64,000 bases of DNA, taken from a bacterium (GTDB taxonomy: Bacteria > Bdellovibrionota_C > UBA2361 > RFPC01). How positions within the stretch are numbered: position 1 is the stretch's first letter; each line of letters opens with the position of its first letter. The notes below the pieces were generated by a model, which did not search any database, had not been told where the DNA came from, and worked only from the letters and a program-made list of their open reading frames with translations. Where the stretch lies: positions 124,001 through 188,000 of the forward strand of contig JAUIIO010000002.1 in assembly GCA_030431715.1 (NCBI GenBank), read 5' to 3'. Below, piece by piece: positions 8,752-17,505 of the stretch. The position numbers were made by a program, and so were the translations under genes.

Positions 8752-9021
8752 ATGGCGAACCATAAGTCAGCTAAAAAACGTATCAGACAAAACGAAAAGA
8801 AGCGTGAGCAGAACAGCAAAGTAAAAGCACGCGTTAGAACAGTAATCAAAAAGACTCGCGCTGCAATCGAAAACAACGATCTCGACGAAGCAAAAGCGTA
8901 TTTTCAACGTGCAGAGAAGCAGATAGCTATCGCTGCAGGTCATGGCCTTATGCATAGCAAGAATGCTAGCCGGAAGATTTCGCGGCTCGCGCAGGCCTTA
9001 TCCAAAGCATCAAAGAAGTAA
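8752..9021 (+). CDS. rpsT: 30S ribosomal protein S20
   Basis: Primary 16S rRNA-binding protein of the small subunit. The 89-aa, very basic helical protein shows the family N terminus MANHKSAKKRIRQNEKKR and the central RTVIKKTRAAIE segment; length is normal. The ATG is preceded by a purine-rich GGAAGAA stretch. The last 56 bases overlap, on the opposite strand, the 3' end of the rhomboid gene, leaving no room for a conventional terminator between the convergent genes. Confidence 0.97.
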   Translation: MANHKSAKKRIRQNEKKREQNSKVKARVRTVIKKTRAAIENNDLDEAKAYFQRAEKQIAIAAGHGLMHSKNASRKISRLAQALSKASKK

Positions 9022-10051
9022 TCACCACTCCTGATATCACCCCACCCGCATGAGCGGCAAAGCTCACCTGTGGGGTGGTAAGATCAAAGCCAGTTTGTAT
9101 CAGCAGTATGAGCGCTACACTCTTAAGTTGTTGCAGTGCGCCAACATGTTTGTGCTTGAGGTAGGCATATATCAAGATTGCCGCTGTTGAACCAACAAGA
9201 CTGAGAACAGCCCCTGATGCCCCAATCGAAAATGCATCAGGGATTAAACCTTCAAGAGTAAGTAATACAATAAAAAGTGAAGATCCTAGACCTGAGGCGA
9301 AATAGCCAAAAAGGTATCGAGAAGCACCAAGACTACGCTCCACAAAGGGGCCGAGCACATACAAGCCGAACATGTTGCTGGCGAAATGAATAAAGCCTGC
9401 ATGCAAAAAGATGCTACTGGCCATTCGCCAGTACTCTTCTCCAACTATCATCAGAGAAGTGGATAGCCCACCGTAGTATATGGAGAATTGCTCACCAGCC
9501 GCTGCATCGAGTCCCTGTTGAAGCACAAAGGCTACAGCATGTATCCCAATGAGAACATATGTTAGTGAAATGCTCCGCCACTTCCTCTGCTCAGAGATAT
9601 GTGTAGGAGCTCTCCCCCTTAAGTGCTCCTCAAGGAAGGGATGACGAGCGAGAAAGGCCGCACTCAACCGAACGCCGCGAAGCTGTTCCTCAGCTAGATT
9701 ACGATCTCCTTTTTGCACTTCAGTGTGAGCTGAAACAAGCTTTCCAACAGCAAGCCATTCGTCACTCGGATAGAGCGATGAGAGAACTTGTGTACAAAGA
9801 GCTGCAAGACTCCAATCTTCTGATACAAATGAACGCCGCAACTGCCACAGTGCCACACGTGGTAAGAGCAACACCCCGAACCAGATCGGCGCGATGAAAT
9901 AGATAGCCACTTCTCCAAAGAATGCGACACATATAATCGTAACAGCGATAAAGAACGCAGATAAGCGCCGCCATACGATCCCTTCAGCTCTGGTAAAGGT
10001 AAAGAAAAGGGATAACGCGACAAACCAGATGAGAAATCTATCAGATGCCAC
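8966..10051 (-). CDS. Rhomboid-family intramembrane serine protease
   Basis: Membrane-embedded serine protease that cleaves transmembrane substrates. Two hydrophobic segments and a ~100-aa helical cytosolic region precede a six-helix rhomboid core (from about residue 160). Catalytic Ser279 lies in SIGASGAVLS and His334 in AAHAGGVISG; the family WRMASSIFLHAGFIH segment and NMFGLYVLGPFVE follow the L1 loop. At 361 aa it is longer than minimal GlpG because of the N-terminal extension. It starts 14 bp after lptE, so it is the last gene of the extended alpha operon. Its 3' end overlaps rpsT antisense by 56 bp. The substrate is unknown. Confidence 0.9.
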   Translation of the reverse strand: MASDRFLIWFVALSLFFTFTRAEGIVWRRLSAFFIAVTIICVAFFGEVAIYFIAPIWFGVLLLPRVALWQLRRSFVSEDWSLAALCTQVLSSLYPSDEWLAVGKLVSAHTEVQKGDRNLAEEQLRGVRLSAAFLARHPFLEEHLRGRAPTHISEQRKWRSISLTYVLIGIHAVAFVLQQGLDAAAGEQFSIYYGGLSTSLMIVGEEYWRMASSIFLHAGFIHFASNMFGLYVLGPFVERSLGASRYLFGYFASGLGSSLFIVLLTLEGLIPDAFSIGASGAVLSLVGSTAAILIYAYLKHKHVGALQQLKSVALILLIQTGFDLTTPQVSFAAHAGGVISGVVITSLMLWIRPARAAKSSG

Positions 10052-10065
10052 GAACAGAACTTGGA

Positions 10066-10653
10066 CTAAAATTCAGGAAGAACAGCTTCAGTATAAACTC
10101 GAGTAGCGACCTGTTCGGTAAGTTCTTCGAGCGCTTGCTTCTGCTGCCCTCTTGTTACCTCAAGAGCATCAAGTGAGCTCAAGGTTGAAGAATCAATCCC
10201 ACCAGTAGCAAAATCAGCTGAGGAAGCAACAACAGCAGAGCTATCAAGACCAAAGACTTTTGTTACCAGTATCGTCGGATTTTTCCAGAGAAGTGGTCCG
10301 CTTTTTCTTCTGAGCTCAGCGCTTACAATCATCACGGTCGCCTGTTGTAATGCGTTATCAGTATTTGAGGTACTGGTACGAGTTTCCTGATTAATAGATT
10401 GAATCGTTGCTTCCAAGACAGCATCTGCCCCGCCCCTGCTTTCAGTTACCTGAAGCACCCCGTAGCGCTCAAACTCATCACGAAGAGCCTCGGTTAAGAT
10501 AATATCAATACCGGGTTCGGTTGTAGCGTTACGAACAATGGGAACAAAGATAGTCTTTACATCTGGAGGAAGAACACTTTCTCCTCCACGAAACGTATAG
10601 CCACAAGCAGAAAAGTTAATGATAGCGAGGATTAGTAAGGATATTTTTCTCAT
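10066..10653 (-). CDS. lptE: LPS-assembly lipoprotein LptE-like
   Basis: Predicted outer-membrane lipoprotein that plugs the LptD barrel and helps place LPS on the cell surface. Seen: a signal peptide with lipidated Cys (INFSACGYTFRG), then the family features LPPDVKTIFVPIV, NATTEPGIDIILTEALRDEF and a beta-strand region ending in a helical segment. The length of 195 aa fits LptE/RlpB. It is located between a small helical ORF (60 bp upstream) and the rhomboid gene (14 bp downstream), whereas LptE genes often sit beside leuS or holA. This supports an LPS-bearing outer membrane. Confidence 0.88.
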   Translation of the reverse strand: MRKISLLILAIINFSACGYTFRGGESVLPPDVKTIFVPIVRNATTEPGIDIILTEALRDEFERYGVLQVTESRGGADAVLEATIQSINQETRTSTSNTDNALQQATVMIVSAELRRKSGPLLWKNPTILVTKVFGLDSSAVVASSADFATGGIDSSTLSSLDALEVTRGQQKQALEELTEQVATRVYTEAVLPEF

Positions 10654-10713
10654 GAGTCTTATAATCCCTTAATCAGAGCCAGAGGTACAGCGTCTTTTTC
10701 ACGCTAGGCTCCC

Positions 10714-11046
10714 CTATCCCTTACGAGGACGCCTGCGGCTTATTGATTTCGGTAGGGTATCAATATAGGACTTAAGGCCCTTGCCTCGCTTTCTGAGGTG
10801 TACCATATCACTTGAGGTTGACTGCTTATAATTATGAGCCTTTCGAAGAACAGCCGTATGAAGATCTTGAAGAATCTCTAACTGCTCTGGATCGAGATCG
10901 TTCGGTAGCTCTCCTGTCTCCGGATTCTGCAGGGCAGCAAAAGCTTCGGTATAATCTTCAATGAGAGATACCCCCTCTTCGATCTCCGGGGTCTTTTCAA
11001 GTGCCCGACGGGCCAGATCAATAAGTTGTTCGACTGTAGGAGTCAT
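10714..11046 (-). CDS. Small helical protein of unknown function
   Basis: 110 aa, helical throughout, with an acidic N-terminal half (LEKTPEIEEGVSLIEDYTEAF) and a strongly basic C terminus (SISRRRPRKG). No signal peptide or membrane segment; probably cytosolic. The pattern slightly recalls short helical chaperones such as FliT, but no flagellar gene is nearby and I do not assign that. It lies 43 bp after fabI and 60 bp before lptE in the same direction, so it should be co-transcribed with them. Confidence 0.65.
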   Translation of the reverse strand: MTPTVEQLIDLARRALEKTPEIEEGVSLIEDYTEAFAALQNPETGELPNDLDPEQLEILQDLHTAVLRKAHNYKQSTSSDMVHLRKRGKGLKSYIDTLPKSISRRRPRKG

Positions 11047-11089
11047 AAAGCGTCATTCACCACCATCGGGGGCTTCAGGCAGAGAAGAA

Positions 11090-11890
11090 TCAAGTTCCTG
11101 TTATACTATAACCGCAATCCACGTACGTCACTTCCCCAGTGACACCACTACTCAAGTCGCTAAGAAAGTAGAGCGCTGTTTTGGCAACATCTCCCTGCTC
11201 AACATTTCTCTTCAAAGGAGCCTTTTCGGCAAAAGCTGCGAGGAGTTGCTTAAACTGTGGAATACCTGAGGCCGCCAGAGTTTTAATCGGACCAGCTGAG
11301 ATCGCATTTACTCTGATATTTGAGGCGCCGAGATCCGCTGCGAGATATCTAACACTGGACTCAAGAGCTGCCTTGGCAACACCCATAACGTTATAGTTCT
11401 CAATAGCGCGGAGAGCCCCAAGGTAGGTCATAGTTATGATGGAACCACCCTCTGGCATAAGCTTCTTTGCGCGCCCGGCCACTGCGACTAGCGAATATGC
11501 GGAGATATCGAGCGCGAGCTGAAAACCGGCCCGGCTGGTTTCTGAAAATGGACGCTGTAAGTCTTCACGATCAGCAAATGCTACGGAATGAACGATACAA
11601 TCGATAGTTCCCCACCGTGACTCAAGCTCAGCAAAAAGATTATCAAGCTCTTCATCTGACTGCACATCACAAGGAAGAACATCTGTACATCCAATGCTCT
11701 CAGCAAGCGGCCGTACTCTCTTTTCAAGCGCTTCGTTAAGGTACGTGAGGCAGACAGTAGCCCCTTCTTTGCTCAGGCTCTCAGTAATGGCCCAAGCGAT
11801 ACTCTTATTGTTTGCAACTCCAAGAACAAGGACTTTCTTGCCAGCAAACATTCCATTACCGTACATGCTACCTTCAGTGGAAGTACTCAT
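11090..11890 (-). CDS. fabI: Enoyl-[acyl-carrier-protein] reductase (NADH), FabI
   Basis: Reduces trans-2-enoyl-ACP in the last step of each fatty-acid elongation cycle; cytosolic tetramer of the SDR superfamily. Seen: the FabI-specific nucleotide motif GVANNKSIAWAI, HSVAFADRED, DISAYSL, the catalytic Tyr-x6-Lys in NYNVMGVAKAALE, and SAGPIKTLAASGI. The length of 266 aa fits. The ATG at 11890 has an AAGGAG box 8 bp upstream. It lies 36 bp behind rplQ, so fatty-acid synthesis is tied to the ribosomal alpha operon here. The residues around the triclosan pocket look like an ordinary FabI. Confidence 0.97.
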   Translation of the reverse strand: MSTSTEGSMYGNGMFAGKKVLVLGVANNKSIAWAITESLSKEGATVCLTYLNEALEKRVRPLAESIGCTDVLPCDVQSDEELDNLFAELESRWGTIDCIVHSVAFADREDLQRPFSETSRAGFQLALDISAYSLVAVAGRAKKLMPEGGSIITMTYLGALRAIENYNVMGVAKAALESSVRYLAADLGASNIRVNAISAGPIKTLAASGIPQFKQLLAAFAEKAPLKRNVEQGDVAKTALYFLSDLSSGVTGEVTYVDCGYSITGT

Positions 11891-11926
11891 CGTGTGGCTC
11901 CTTACTTATGATAAAGATTAGCCAGC

Positions 11927-12433
11927 TTACTTCTCTTCGGTGCTGGCTTCTGTAGTTTCTGATACTTCTTCAGACTTTGTTTCAGCAGCTTTCTCTTCCT
12001 TTTTAGGTTCAGGTTTTGCTGCTGCCTTCTTCGCTGTAGAACGCGTCTTAGAGGCTTTCTTTTTCTTAGGCTTGTAATCTTCAGTCACGAGCTCAATGAT
12101 CGCCATCTCAGCGGCATCTCCAGCTCTTCTACGGCTACGGATAACGCGAGTATAACCACCCGGGCGTTCCTTAAACTGTGGTCCGATTTCAGTAAAGAGC
12201 TTATGTACTGTCTTCTTTACTGGAAGAAAGCTATATGCTTGTCTGCGACGGTGGAGTGTATCATCTCCCGCAAGAGTGATGAGCTTTTCAGCAACTCTTC
12301 GCAGATCTTTTGCCTTGTGTAGCGTTGTTTCAATCTTTCCGTGCTCAAAGAGTGAATTCGCCATGTTTTTAAACATAGCTTTTCTATGGGCCGGAGTTCT
12401 TCCAAACTTTCTAAACGCTTTATTGTGTCGCAT
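11927..12433 (-). CDS. rplQ: 50S ribosomal protein L17 with long charged tail
   Basis: Large-subunit protein near the peptide exit tunnel. Residues 1-115 are a normal L17 (MRHNKAFRKFGRTPAHRKA, NSLFEHGKIETTLHKAK). The remaining ~50 residues are a low-complexity Lys/Glu/Ala/Thr tail absent from the E. coli protein; related tails are known in some lineages. An AGAGG box precedes the ATG. It follows rpoA by 61 bp. Confidence 0.96.
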   Translation of the reverse strand: MRHNKAFRKFGRTPAHRKAMFKNMANSLFEHGKIETTLHKAKDLRRVAEKLITLAGDDTLHRRRQAYSFLPVKKTVHKLFTEIGPQFKERPGGYTRVIRSRRRAGDAAEMAIIELVTEDYKPKKKKASKTRSTAKKAAAKPEPKKEEKAAETKSEEVSETTEASTEEK

Positions 12434-12494
12434 GGTACCTCTGTACGTTAACTCTGTACTTTAACTTTGTACGTATTCTCTAAATTGCTACCGC

Positions 12495-13514
12495 TTAAGA
12501 CTCAACTGTCTCACGGTGCATCTTCTCAAGCTCTTCGCGAGCAGGAAAATCTTCAAGCTTCATTCCAAGAGAAAGTCCCATCTCTCCGAGAATCTCTTTA
12601 ATCTCGTTAAGTGACTTTCTTCCAAAGTTCTTGGTACGAAGCATCTCGGCTTCTGATCTCTGCACAAGCTCTCCGATATACTTAATATCAGCGTTCTCAA
12701 GACAGTTCGCGCTTCTAACACTAAGCTCAATCTCTTCAATACGACGGAAGAGGTTCTCGTTAAGCTGAGACTTCGGCTCTTCTTCAACTGGCTCTTCTTC
12801 CTCCACAACGAGTCCTTCGCCTACGAAGATTGAAAGCTGATCAACAAGGATATGAGCTGCCTGAGCTACTGCAGAACGGGCATCGATGCTACCATCAGTC
12901 CAGATCTCCATAGTAAGCTTGTCGTAGTCAGTGCGCTGTCCAACACGAGCGTTCGTAACAACATGGTTCACACGACGAATTGGCGAGAAGATAGAATCGA
13001 TAAAGATTGTTCCTGTCGGCGCGCCTTCAACTCTGTTTCTATCAGCAGAAACATATCCACGTCCTACACGGATAGTAACGCTCATGTTAAGCTTCGCGCC
13101 CTCACCAAGAGTAGCGATCTTAAGCTCAGGGTTAAGAATCTTAACAGCCGGGTCACCTGTGAGCATTCCAGCAGTAACTTCACCAGCTGAGTTTGTCTCG
13201 ATACGAAGGTGCGCTTCGTCTTTATCTTCAAGAACTGGAACAACTTCCTTAAGGTTCAAGATAATCTGAGTTACGTCCTCCATAACACCATCAATGGTTG
13301 AGAACTCGTGCATTACGTCTTCGATATGCACTGCCGTAACAGCTGCTCCCTGAAGCGATGAAAGGAGAATTCTTCTTAAGCTGTTTCCGATAGTTAGACC
13401 AAAGCCACGCTCAAGAGGTTCCGCAACGAATTTTCCGTAGCGGTCGTCACTGGTACCGAGCTCAACTTCAACTCTTTTTGGCTTCATAAGGTCTCTAAGT
13501 GTTATCCGTTTCAT
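12495..13514 (-). CDS. rpoA: RNA polymerase alpha subunit
   Basis: Scaffold for RNA polymerase assembly and target of activators and UP elements. The N-terminal domain has the [20 protein letters not shown] dimer helix and the C-terminal domain (about 255-330) has [15 protein letters not shown] and [19 protein letters not shown], the DNA-contacting helices. The length of 339 aa is normal; residues ~240-250 form an acidic linker ([12 protein letters not shown]). A TTAGGAGAAG box precedes the ATG. 97 bp separate it from rpsD. Confidence 0.98.
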   Translation of the reverse strand: MKRITLRDLMKPKRVEVELGTSDDRYGKFVAEPLERGFGLTIGNSLRRILLSSLQGAAVTAVHIEDVMHEFSTIDGVMEDVTQIILNLKEVVPVLEDKDEAHLRIETNSAGEVTAGMLTGDPAVKILNPELKIATLGEGAKLNMSVTIRVGRGYVSADRNRVEGAPTGTIFIDSIFSPIRRVNHVVTNARVGQRTDYDKLTMEIWTDGSIDARSAVAQAAHILVDQLSIFVGEGLVVEEEEPVEEEPKSQLNENLFRRIEEIELSVRSANCLENADIKYIGELVQRSEAEMLRTKNFGRKSLNEIKEILGEMGLSLGMKLEDFPAREELEKMHRETVES

Positions 13515-13611
13515 ACTTCTCCTAAAGTCATCCTAAAATTGCATACTTCTCTTGAAATACCACCACACACGATCCGAACCTTCGTCGGCGTGCATGCCTC
13601 CCTATCTCATA

Positions 13612-14235
13612 CTACTTCGAGTAAAGCTCCACTATGAGCTGCTCTTGATACGATTGCGGCATTTGCTCACGTACAGGCATAGACATAACTGTACCGCGAT
13701 AAGCCTCACGCTCAAGAGTTAGCCATTCTGGAACACGACTTTCACCAGAAGCCATAGCAGCAGTTATGGTTACATCTTTTCTGCTCTTTTCTCGAATCTC
13801 AATAACATCTCCGACTGATACTGCGAACGAAGGAATGTTTACACGCTTTCCGTTAACACGGATATGGCCGTGACTTACAACTTGGCGAGCTTGGGCACGT
13901 GATGAGCCGAAGCCAAGACGATGAACAACGTTATCAAGGCGTCTTTCAAGATTTACAAGAAGCTCTGTACCAGTAACCCCTTTTGTCTTGGCCGCTTTCT
14001 TAAAGTACTCACGGAACTTTCTCTCCATGATACCGTAAGATCTTCTTACCTTCTGCTTGGCACGAAGCTGAACTTTATAGTCAGAGAAAGACTGACGTCC
14101 TCTACCGTGCTGTCCCGGGCCGCCTTCACGACGCTCAACAGAACACTTACTGGTGAAGCAACGCTCTCCCTTAAGAAAGAGCTTCTCACCTTCTCTTCGA
14201 CACATTCTACAAACTGGACCGCGATATCTTGCCAT
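13612..14235 (-). CDS. rpsD: 30S ribosomal protein S4 (zinc-binding form)
   Basis: Primary 16S rRNA binder and, in E. coli, the translational repressor of the alpha operon. At 207 aa it keeps the N-terminal Cys set (C9, C12, C26, C31 in VCRMCRRE and CFTSKCSV), so this is the zinc-containing variant rather than the Cys-free one. The S4 RNA-binding motif is seen as RLDNVVHRLGFGSSRAQARQ and HGHIRVNGK. It sits between rpsK and rpoA. Confidence 0.97.
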   Translation of the reverse strand: MARYRGPVCRMCRREGEKLFLKGERCFTSKCSVERREGGPGQHGRGRQSFSDYKVQLRAKQKVRRSYGIMERKFREYFKKAAKTKGVTGTELLVNLERRLDNVVHRLGFGSSRAQARQVVSHGHIRVNGKRVNIPSFAVSVGDVIEIREKSRKDVTITAAMASGESRVPEWLTLEREAYRGTVMSMPVREQMPQSYQEQLIVELYSK

Positions 14236-14275
14236 AATTACGTATACCTTTAACGAAATTCTCTCTTTCTAACTC

Positions 14276-14683
14276 TTATACCCTTCTACTCTTACGAGGC
14301 CGACATCCGTTGTGCGGCACTGGAGTAACATCTTTAATTACTGAAATCTGTAAACCGCTTGAAGCGAGAGCTCTGAGTGCTGACTCGCGACCAGCTCCCG
14401 GTCCCTTTACAAGCACGCTTACTGTTCTCATACCTGAATCAACAGCTTTCTGAGCAGCAATCTCGCCAGCAACCTGAGCCGCAAATGGAGTTGACTTCCG
14501 CGAGCCCTTAAACCCATTACAGCCTGAGCTTGACCATGAGACCACACCACCACTTGGGTCAGTAATAGTAACGATTGTGTTGTTAAAAGTCGCCTGAATG
14601 TGAGCCACTCCAACTGGCACATTCTTTTTAACTTTTTTCTTCTTACTAGAAGCCTTTGATTTTCCCTTAGATGGTGCTGCCAC
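14276..14683 (-). CDS. rpsK: 30S ribosomal protein S11
   Basis: Platform protein that contacts the 690 loop of 16S rRNA in the E-site region. 135 aa with [20 protein letters not shown], the [13 protein letters not shown] loop and the C-terminal [17 protein letters not shown]. The start codon is GTG, supported by an AAGGAG box 6 bp upstream. The N-terminal 20 residues are Lys/Ser-rich. It follows rpsM by 18 bp. Confidence 0.97.
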   Translation of the reverse strand: MAAPSKGKSKASSKKKKVKKNVPVGVAHIQATFNNTIVTITDPSGGVVSWSSSGCNGFKGSRKSTPFAAQVAGEIAAQKAVDSGMRTVSVLVKGPGAGRESALRALASSGLQISVIKDVTPVPHNGCRPRKSRRV

Positions 14684-14701
14684 TCTCTACTCCTTATACC
14701 G

Positions 14702-15085
14702 TTACTTCTTCGTTGCCTTCTTCTTACCAGCAATAGCCATTTTCTTCTTACCTTTACGTGTCCTTGCGTTGGTCTGTGTTCTCTGACCACGACAAGGAAG
14801 GCCACGTCTGTGACGTAAACCACGGTAACTACCGAGATCCATAAGGCGCTTGATGTTCATCTGAACCTCACGCCGAAGGTCACCTTCTACCTTTTCACGA
14901 TTCTCAATAATGTTACGAATACGAGCTGTTTGCTCTGCTGAAAGATCATCAGCACGAATGCTCTCATCAACACCTGCTTCAGCTAGAATGTGACGAGACT
15001 TGGTTAAACCAATTCCGTAAATATACGTAAGGGCTCGTATTACTCTTTTCTTTTTTGGTAAATCAACACCTGCGATACGTGGCAT
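14702..15085 (-). CDS. rpsM: 30S ribosomal protein S13
   Basis: Head protein of the small subunit that bridges to the 50S subunit and touches the P-site tRNA with its C-terminal tail. 127 aa with [15 protein letters not shown], the TYIYGIG helix-two-turn-helix region and [16 protein letters not shown], followed by a basic tail ending AGKKKATKK. It starts 44 bp downstream of rpmJ. Confidence 0.97.
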   Translation of the reverse strand: MPRIAGVDLPKKKRVIRALTYIYGIGLTKSRHILAEAGVDESIRADDLSAEQTARIRNIIENREKVEGDLRREVQMNIKRLMDLGSYRGLRHRRGLPCRGQRTQTNARTRKGKKKMAIAGKKKATKK

Positions 15086-15129
15086 AGTTATTATCCTGTT
15101 TAATTCTCTTGATATCTGCGATTAATGCG

Positions 15130-15246
15130 TTATCCCTGCCTTTGTTTGTGCTTGGGAGTTCTCTTACAAATCACATATACTCTGCCCTTGCGCTTAATCA
15201 CGCGACAGTGTGCGCACATGGGCTTAACTGAGGCTCGTACTTTCAT
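15130..15246 (-). CDS. rpmJ: 50S ribosomal protein L36
   Basis: The smallest large-subunit protein, 38 aa: [10 protein letters not shown], then CAHC, a basic loop, [14 protein letters not shown]. Cys11, Cys14, Cys27 and a His at 32/33 make this the zinc-binding (C+) type. The ATG lies at 15244-15246 and the stop at 15130-15132. It is the first gene of the alpha block, behind a promoter at 15323-15351; the gene normally in front of it (infA) is not in this window. Confidence 0.95.
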   Translation of the reverse strand: MKVRASVKPMCAHCRVIKRKGRVYVICKRTPKHKQRQG

Positions 15247-15322
15247 AAGACATCCTTTTCGTTTTACCTGTAATTTCAGGCATATGGCATCGTTCACGAC
15301 GAGGTCGCTGCCAGAATGCGCA

Positions 15323-15351
15323 ATACTACAATGATTTCAAATTATTCTCAA
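15323..15351 (-). promoter_or_regulatory. Promoter of the alpha operon
   Basis: On the minus strand TTGAGA (15346-15351, 5 of 6 matches to consensus) is followed after 17 bp by TAGTAT (15323-15328, 4 of 6). Transcription would start near 15316, leaving a ~70-nt leader before rpmJ. This promoter would make the alpha block independent of spc, as the ~14-kb separation requires. Whether the leader carries S4 control is not evident. Confidence 0.5.
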
Positions 15352-15519
15352 CCTTTCCGCTATATTTTCTCTTGACATTATTAGAGAAACACTCGAGCTA
15401 GAACCACCCACAAGCGCTAGCGCATAACCATCTGATATTACAGGGCTTTTGTCCTGCTGCACGTATTGCGTGGCACTATGCCTGCTCGATACCCCCTCGC
15501 CAAACTAGGTGGCCCCGTA

Positions 15520-16083
15520 TTAAGGGGCGGATCCGTGGGAGGGAAAAAGCTCATCAAAAAGCCCACGAAGCTCTTTTTCGCCGGACTGGCTATCACCAAA
15601 GTAACCTATCCTTTGCGGATCTGGTTCATTGGTTTCTCTGGAAAGATACGTACCTGTCGGCAATGCCCAGACATTACAGTTCAGGCACAAAAGTAAGCTT
15701 ATAGGCGCCTCAGCGTTTATGCCATGGACTGCGCTCGTATCTGGCACTGACTCAGGATAGAAACTAAACTTTATCCCCGGTTTAAACTTACACTTCTTAA
15801 AACGGCCCCTGTCATCTAACTCCTTTGAAGTTAACAGATGCTTAAGCAGAATCTTTCTCTGCGCGCTCGATAGCGCTTTTCCCTTTCCCCCGGAGGAATG
15901 TGGGGGCATAAAGATTGGAGACTCGATCATCGGCCCTAACTCAATCGCTAAAATAGTCTCCGACTCAGAAATCATCTCTCTGGCTGTCTCTGATAACAAA
16001 GAGCGCGGCACCCGTGTCTGAGCATAGAGTAGAGAACTCAATAAAAAAAACTTCGCAAACGTCAAAAAAATAGCTCTCTTCAT
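15520..16083 (-). CDS. Exported protein of unknown function
   Basis: 187 aa with a signal peptide (MKRAIFLTFAKFFLLSSLLYAQ). The mature part has no domain I recognise; it contains a CLNC pair in LLLCLNCNVWALPTG and a further Cys in KKCKFKPGIKFSFYP, so a disulphide or metal site is possible. It begins 17 bp after the methyltransferase gene and is probably in its transcript. Lower confidence because no relatives are recognised. Confidence 0.6.
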   Translation of the reverse strand: MKRAIFLTFAKFFLLSSLLYAQTRVPRSLLSETAREMISESETILAIELGPMIESPIFMPPHSSGGKGKALSSAQRKILLKHLLTSKELDDRGRFKKCKFKPGIKFSFYPESVPDTSAVHGINAEAPISLLLCLNCNVWALPTGTYLSRETNEPDPQRIGYFGDSQSGEKELRGLFDELFPSHGSAP

Positions 16084-16100
16084 AAGCCCCGCCCTTGATA

Positions 16101-16847
16101 CTACTTACTCTTTGTACCACACAGAGCAGTCGCGCAGCCAAAGAACAGATCTTTAAGTTCAACTCGTAAACCGGCCTGTTCAAGCAGACTCTTCATAAGC
16201 CGACAATCTTTGAACCTCTCAGTATACACTCCAAGCATTCGGTAGTTGTCTGGGTTTCCCATAAAGAGCTTCCCAGTTAGTGGAATACAGTACTTAAGGT
16301 ACGTCATATAGGGAGGGCGAAGGAGTGGTTGCTTCGGCACAGAAATCTCTAGCAGCGAGAAGCTTCCACCCGGCTTTAAGATCCTAGCGATCTGTTCAGC
16401 AACCACAACCTTTTGGTCATCTGAAAATGTCTTGATACCAAAGGAAGAAATGACACAATGTGCTGAATTATCTGAAAGAGAATTGTTTAAAAAGTCCTCA
16501 TTTAAGAGGCTCACATCAAGAGCCGGTACTTGTTCTCTCTGACGTGAAGCTTGAGAGCACATCACTTCCGAAATATCGAGCGCCACCAACTTCCCTTCGT
16601 TCTTTAATTTTTGGTTAATAAGATTCCAACACTCCCCCATACCAGTCATAAGGTCGTATACGATCATTCCTGGAGCCAGTGGGGCCAGCTCAATACACTG
16701 ACGGCGCCACCGCTCACAAAAGCCAAATGAGGATATATAGTTTGTTATGCCATAAGTCTTTGACATCTCGTTAAAGAGGCCCTTAACAAAGTTCGGATCG
16801 TAAATGTCTTCAGTCATAGCAAAAGAGTAAACTCCAGCCCCGTCCAT
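16101..16847 (-). CDS. SAM-dependent methyltransferase, UbiE/MenG-like
   Basis: Class I methyltransferase. The N terminus (FVKGLFNEMSKTYGITNYISSFG) resembles the UbiE/COQ5 substrate region. The SAM motif I is altered (VYDLMTGMGECW instead of xDxGxGxG). LVALDISEVM provides the acidic residue for ribose binding, and ILKPGGSFSLLEIS is motif III. The length of 248 aa fits. Quinone, lipid or small-molecule substrates are all possible and no neighbour decides between them. The start is the ATG at 16847, with an AGGT box 9 bp upstream; Met11 is the alternative. Confidence 0.8.
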   Translation of the reverse strand: MDGAGVYSFAMTEDIYDPNFVKGLFNEMSKTYGITNYISSFGFCERWRRQCIELAPLAPGMIVYDLMTGMGECWNLINQKLKNEGKLVALDISEVMCSQASRQREQVPALDVSLLNEDFLNNSLSDNSAHCVISSFGIKTFSDDQKVVVAEQIARILKPGGSFSLLEISVPKQPLLRPPYMTYLKYCIPLTGKLFMGNPDNYRMLGVYTERFKDCRLMKSLLEQAGLRVELKDLFFGCATALCGTKSK

Positions 16848-16905
16848 ATTGGGCTTACCTGAGTAAGTTTCCCAGCGAAGCCACTTAAGATCAATCGCTA
16901 ATATC

Positions 16906-17409
16906 CTACACGCCCCGATTTGGAAGCTGCGGCACGCCGTGAGACAGAGCGGCAGAGCTCTCGCTCATGTACCCGAGCATTTGAGAGGCTTCATTTACAT
17001 GCCCCATCTGCTGGAGTCGTATGAGAGCGGAGGTAAGAAAAGGAATTGGCGCTTCGCGCTGCCCACCGATCTGAGACAGAGCTAGCTGATCGCCAGCCTC
17101 TCTAAACCGTTCTATAACTCTTAAATAAAGTCGAGCACTCTCCACCACGTTATCAGGGTTTATAGTGGACTCGGAAAAAGTTAGAGGATGCGTACAAGCG
17201 GTCTGATGTAAAACTTCCCTTGCTCCCTCTGCGAGATGAAGAAGTTGAGATCTGCTCAGATCCATTCTGCTCATCTGAAAAAGCAAAGCATCAGAGGAGC
17301 GCTCATCTGACAATGAGGCAAATGCTTTAAACCAGTCCTGCGCTGACTTCATTGTGTCAAATGTTTTCGGATTTACGGTAAGTGATGCTGTAAGTTCTGC
17401 TCTGCTCAT
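16906..17409 (-). CDS. Helical protein of unknown function
   Basis: 167 aa, alpha-helical, with no signal peptide, membrane segment or recognised domain. Composition is ordinary (Ala, Leu, Ser, Glu), with a Ser/Thr-rich stretch after residue 90. It is divergent from the peptide deformylase gene (96 bp) and 58 bp upstream of the methyltransferase gene, so it may head that transcript. Confidence 0.55.
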   Translation of the reverse strand: MSRAELTASLTVNPKTFDTMKSAQDWFKAFASLSDERSSDALLFQMSRMDLSRSQLLHLAEGAREVLHQTACTHPLTFSESTINPDNVVESARLYLRVIERFREAGDQLALSQIGGQREAPIPFLTSALIRLQQMGHVNEASQMLGYMSESSAALSHGVPQLPNRGV

Positions 17410-17505
17410 ATTGAATAAAACGCCACATATGGCCTTTCACTTAATCTATAGTGTTACTCCATATTATGATATCATTGTCAGGCAATGTAACTTTTGAGGT
17501 CAATT

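Noticed and set aside
15372-15400. Perfect TTGACA on the plus strand near 15372
   Set aside because: No -10-like hexamer at 16-18 bp and no plus-strand gene downstream.
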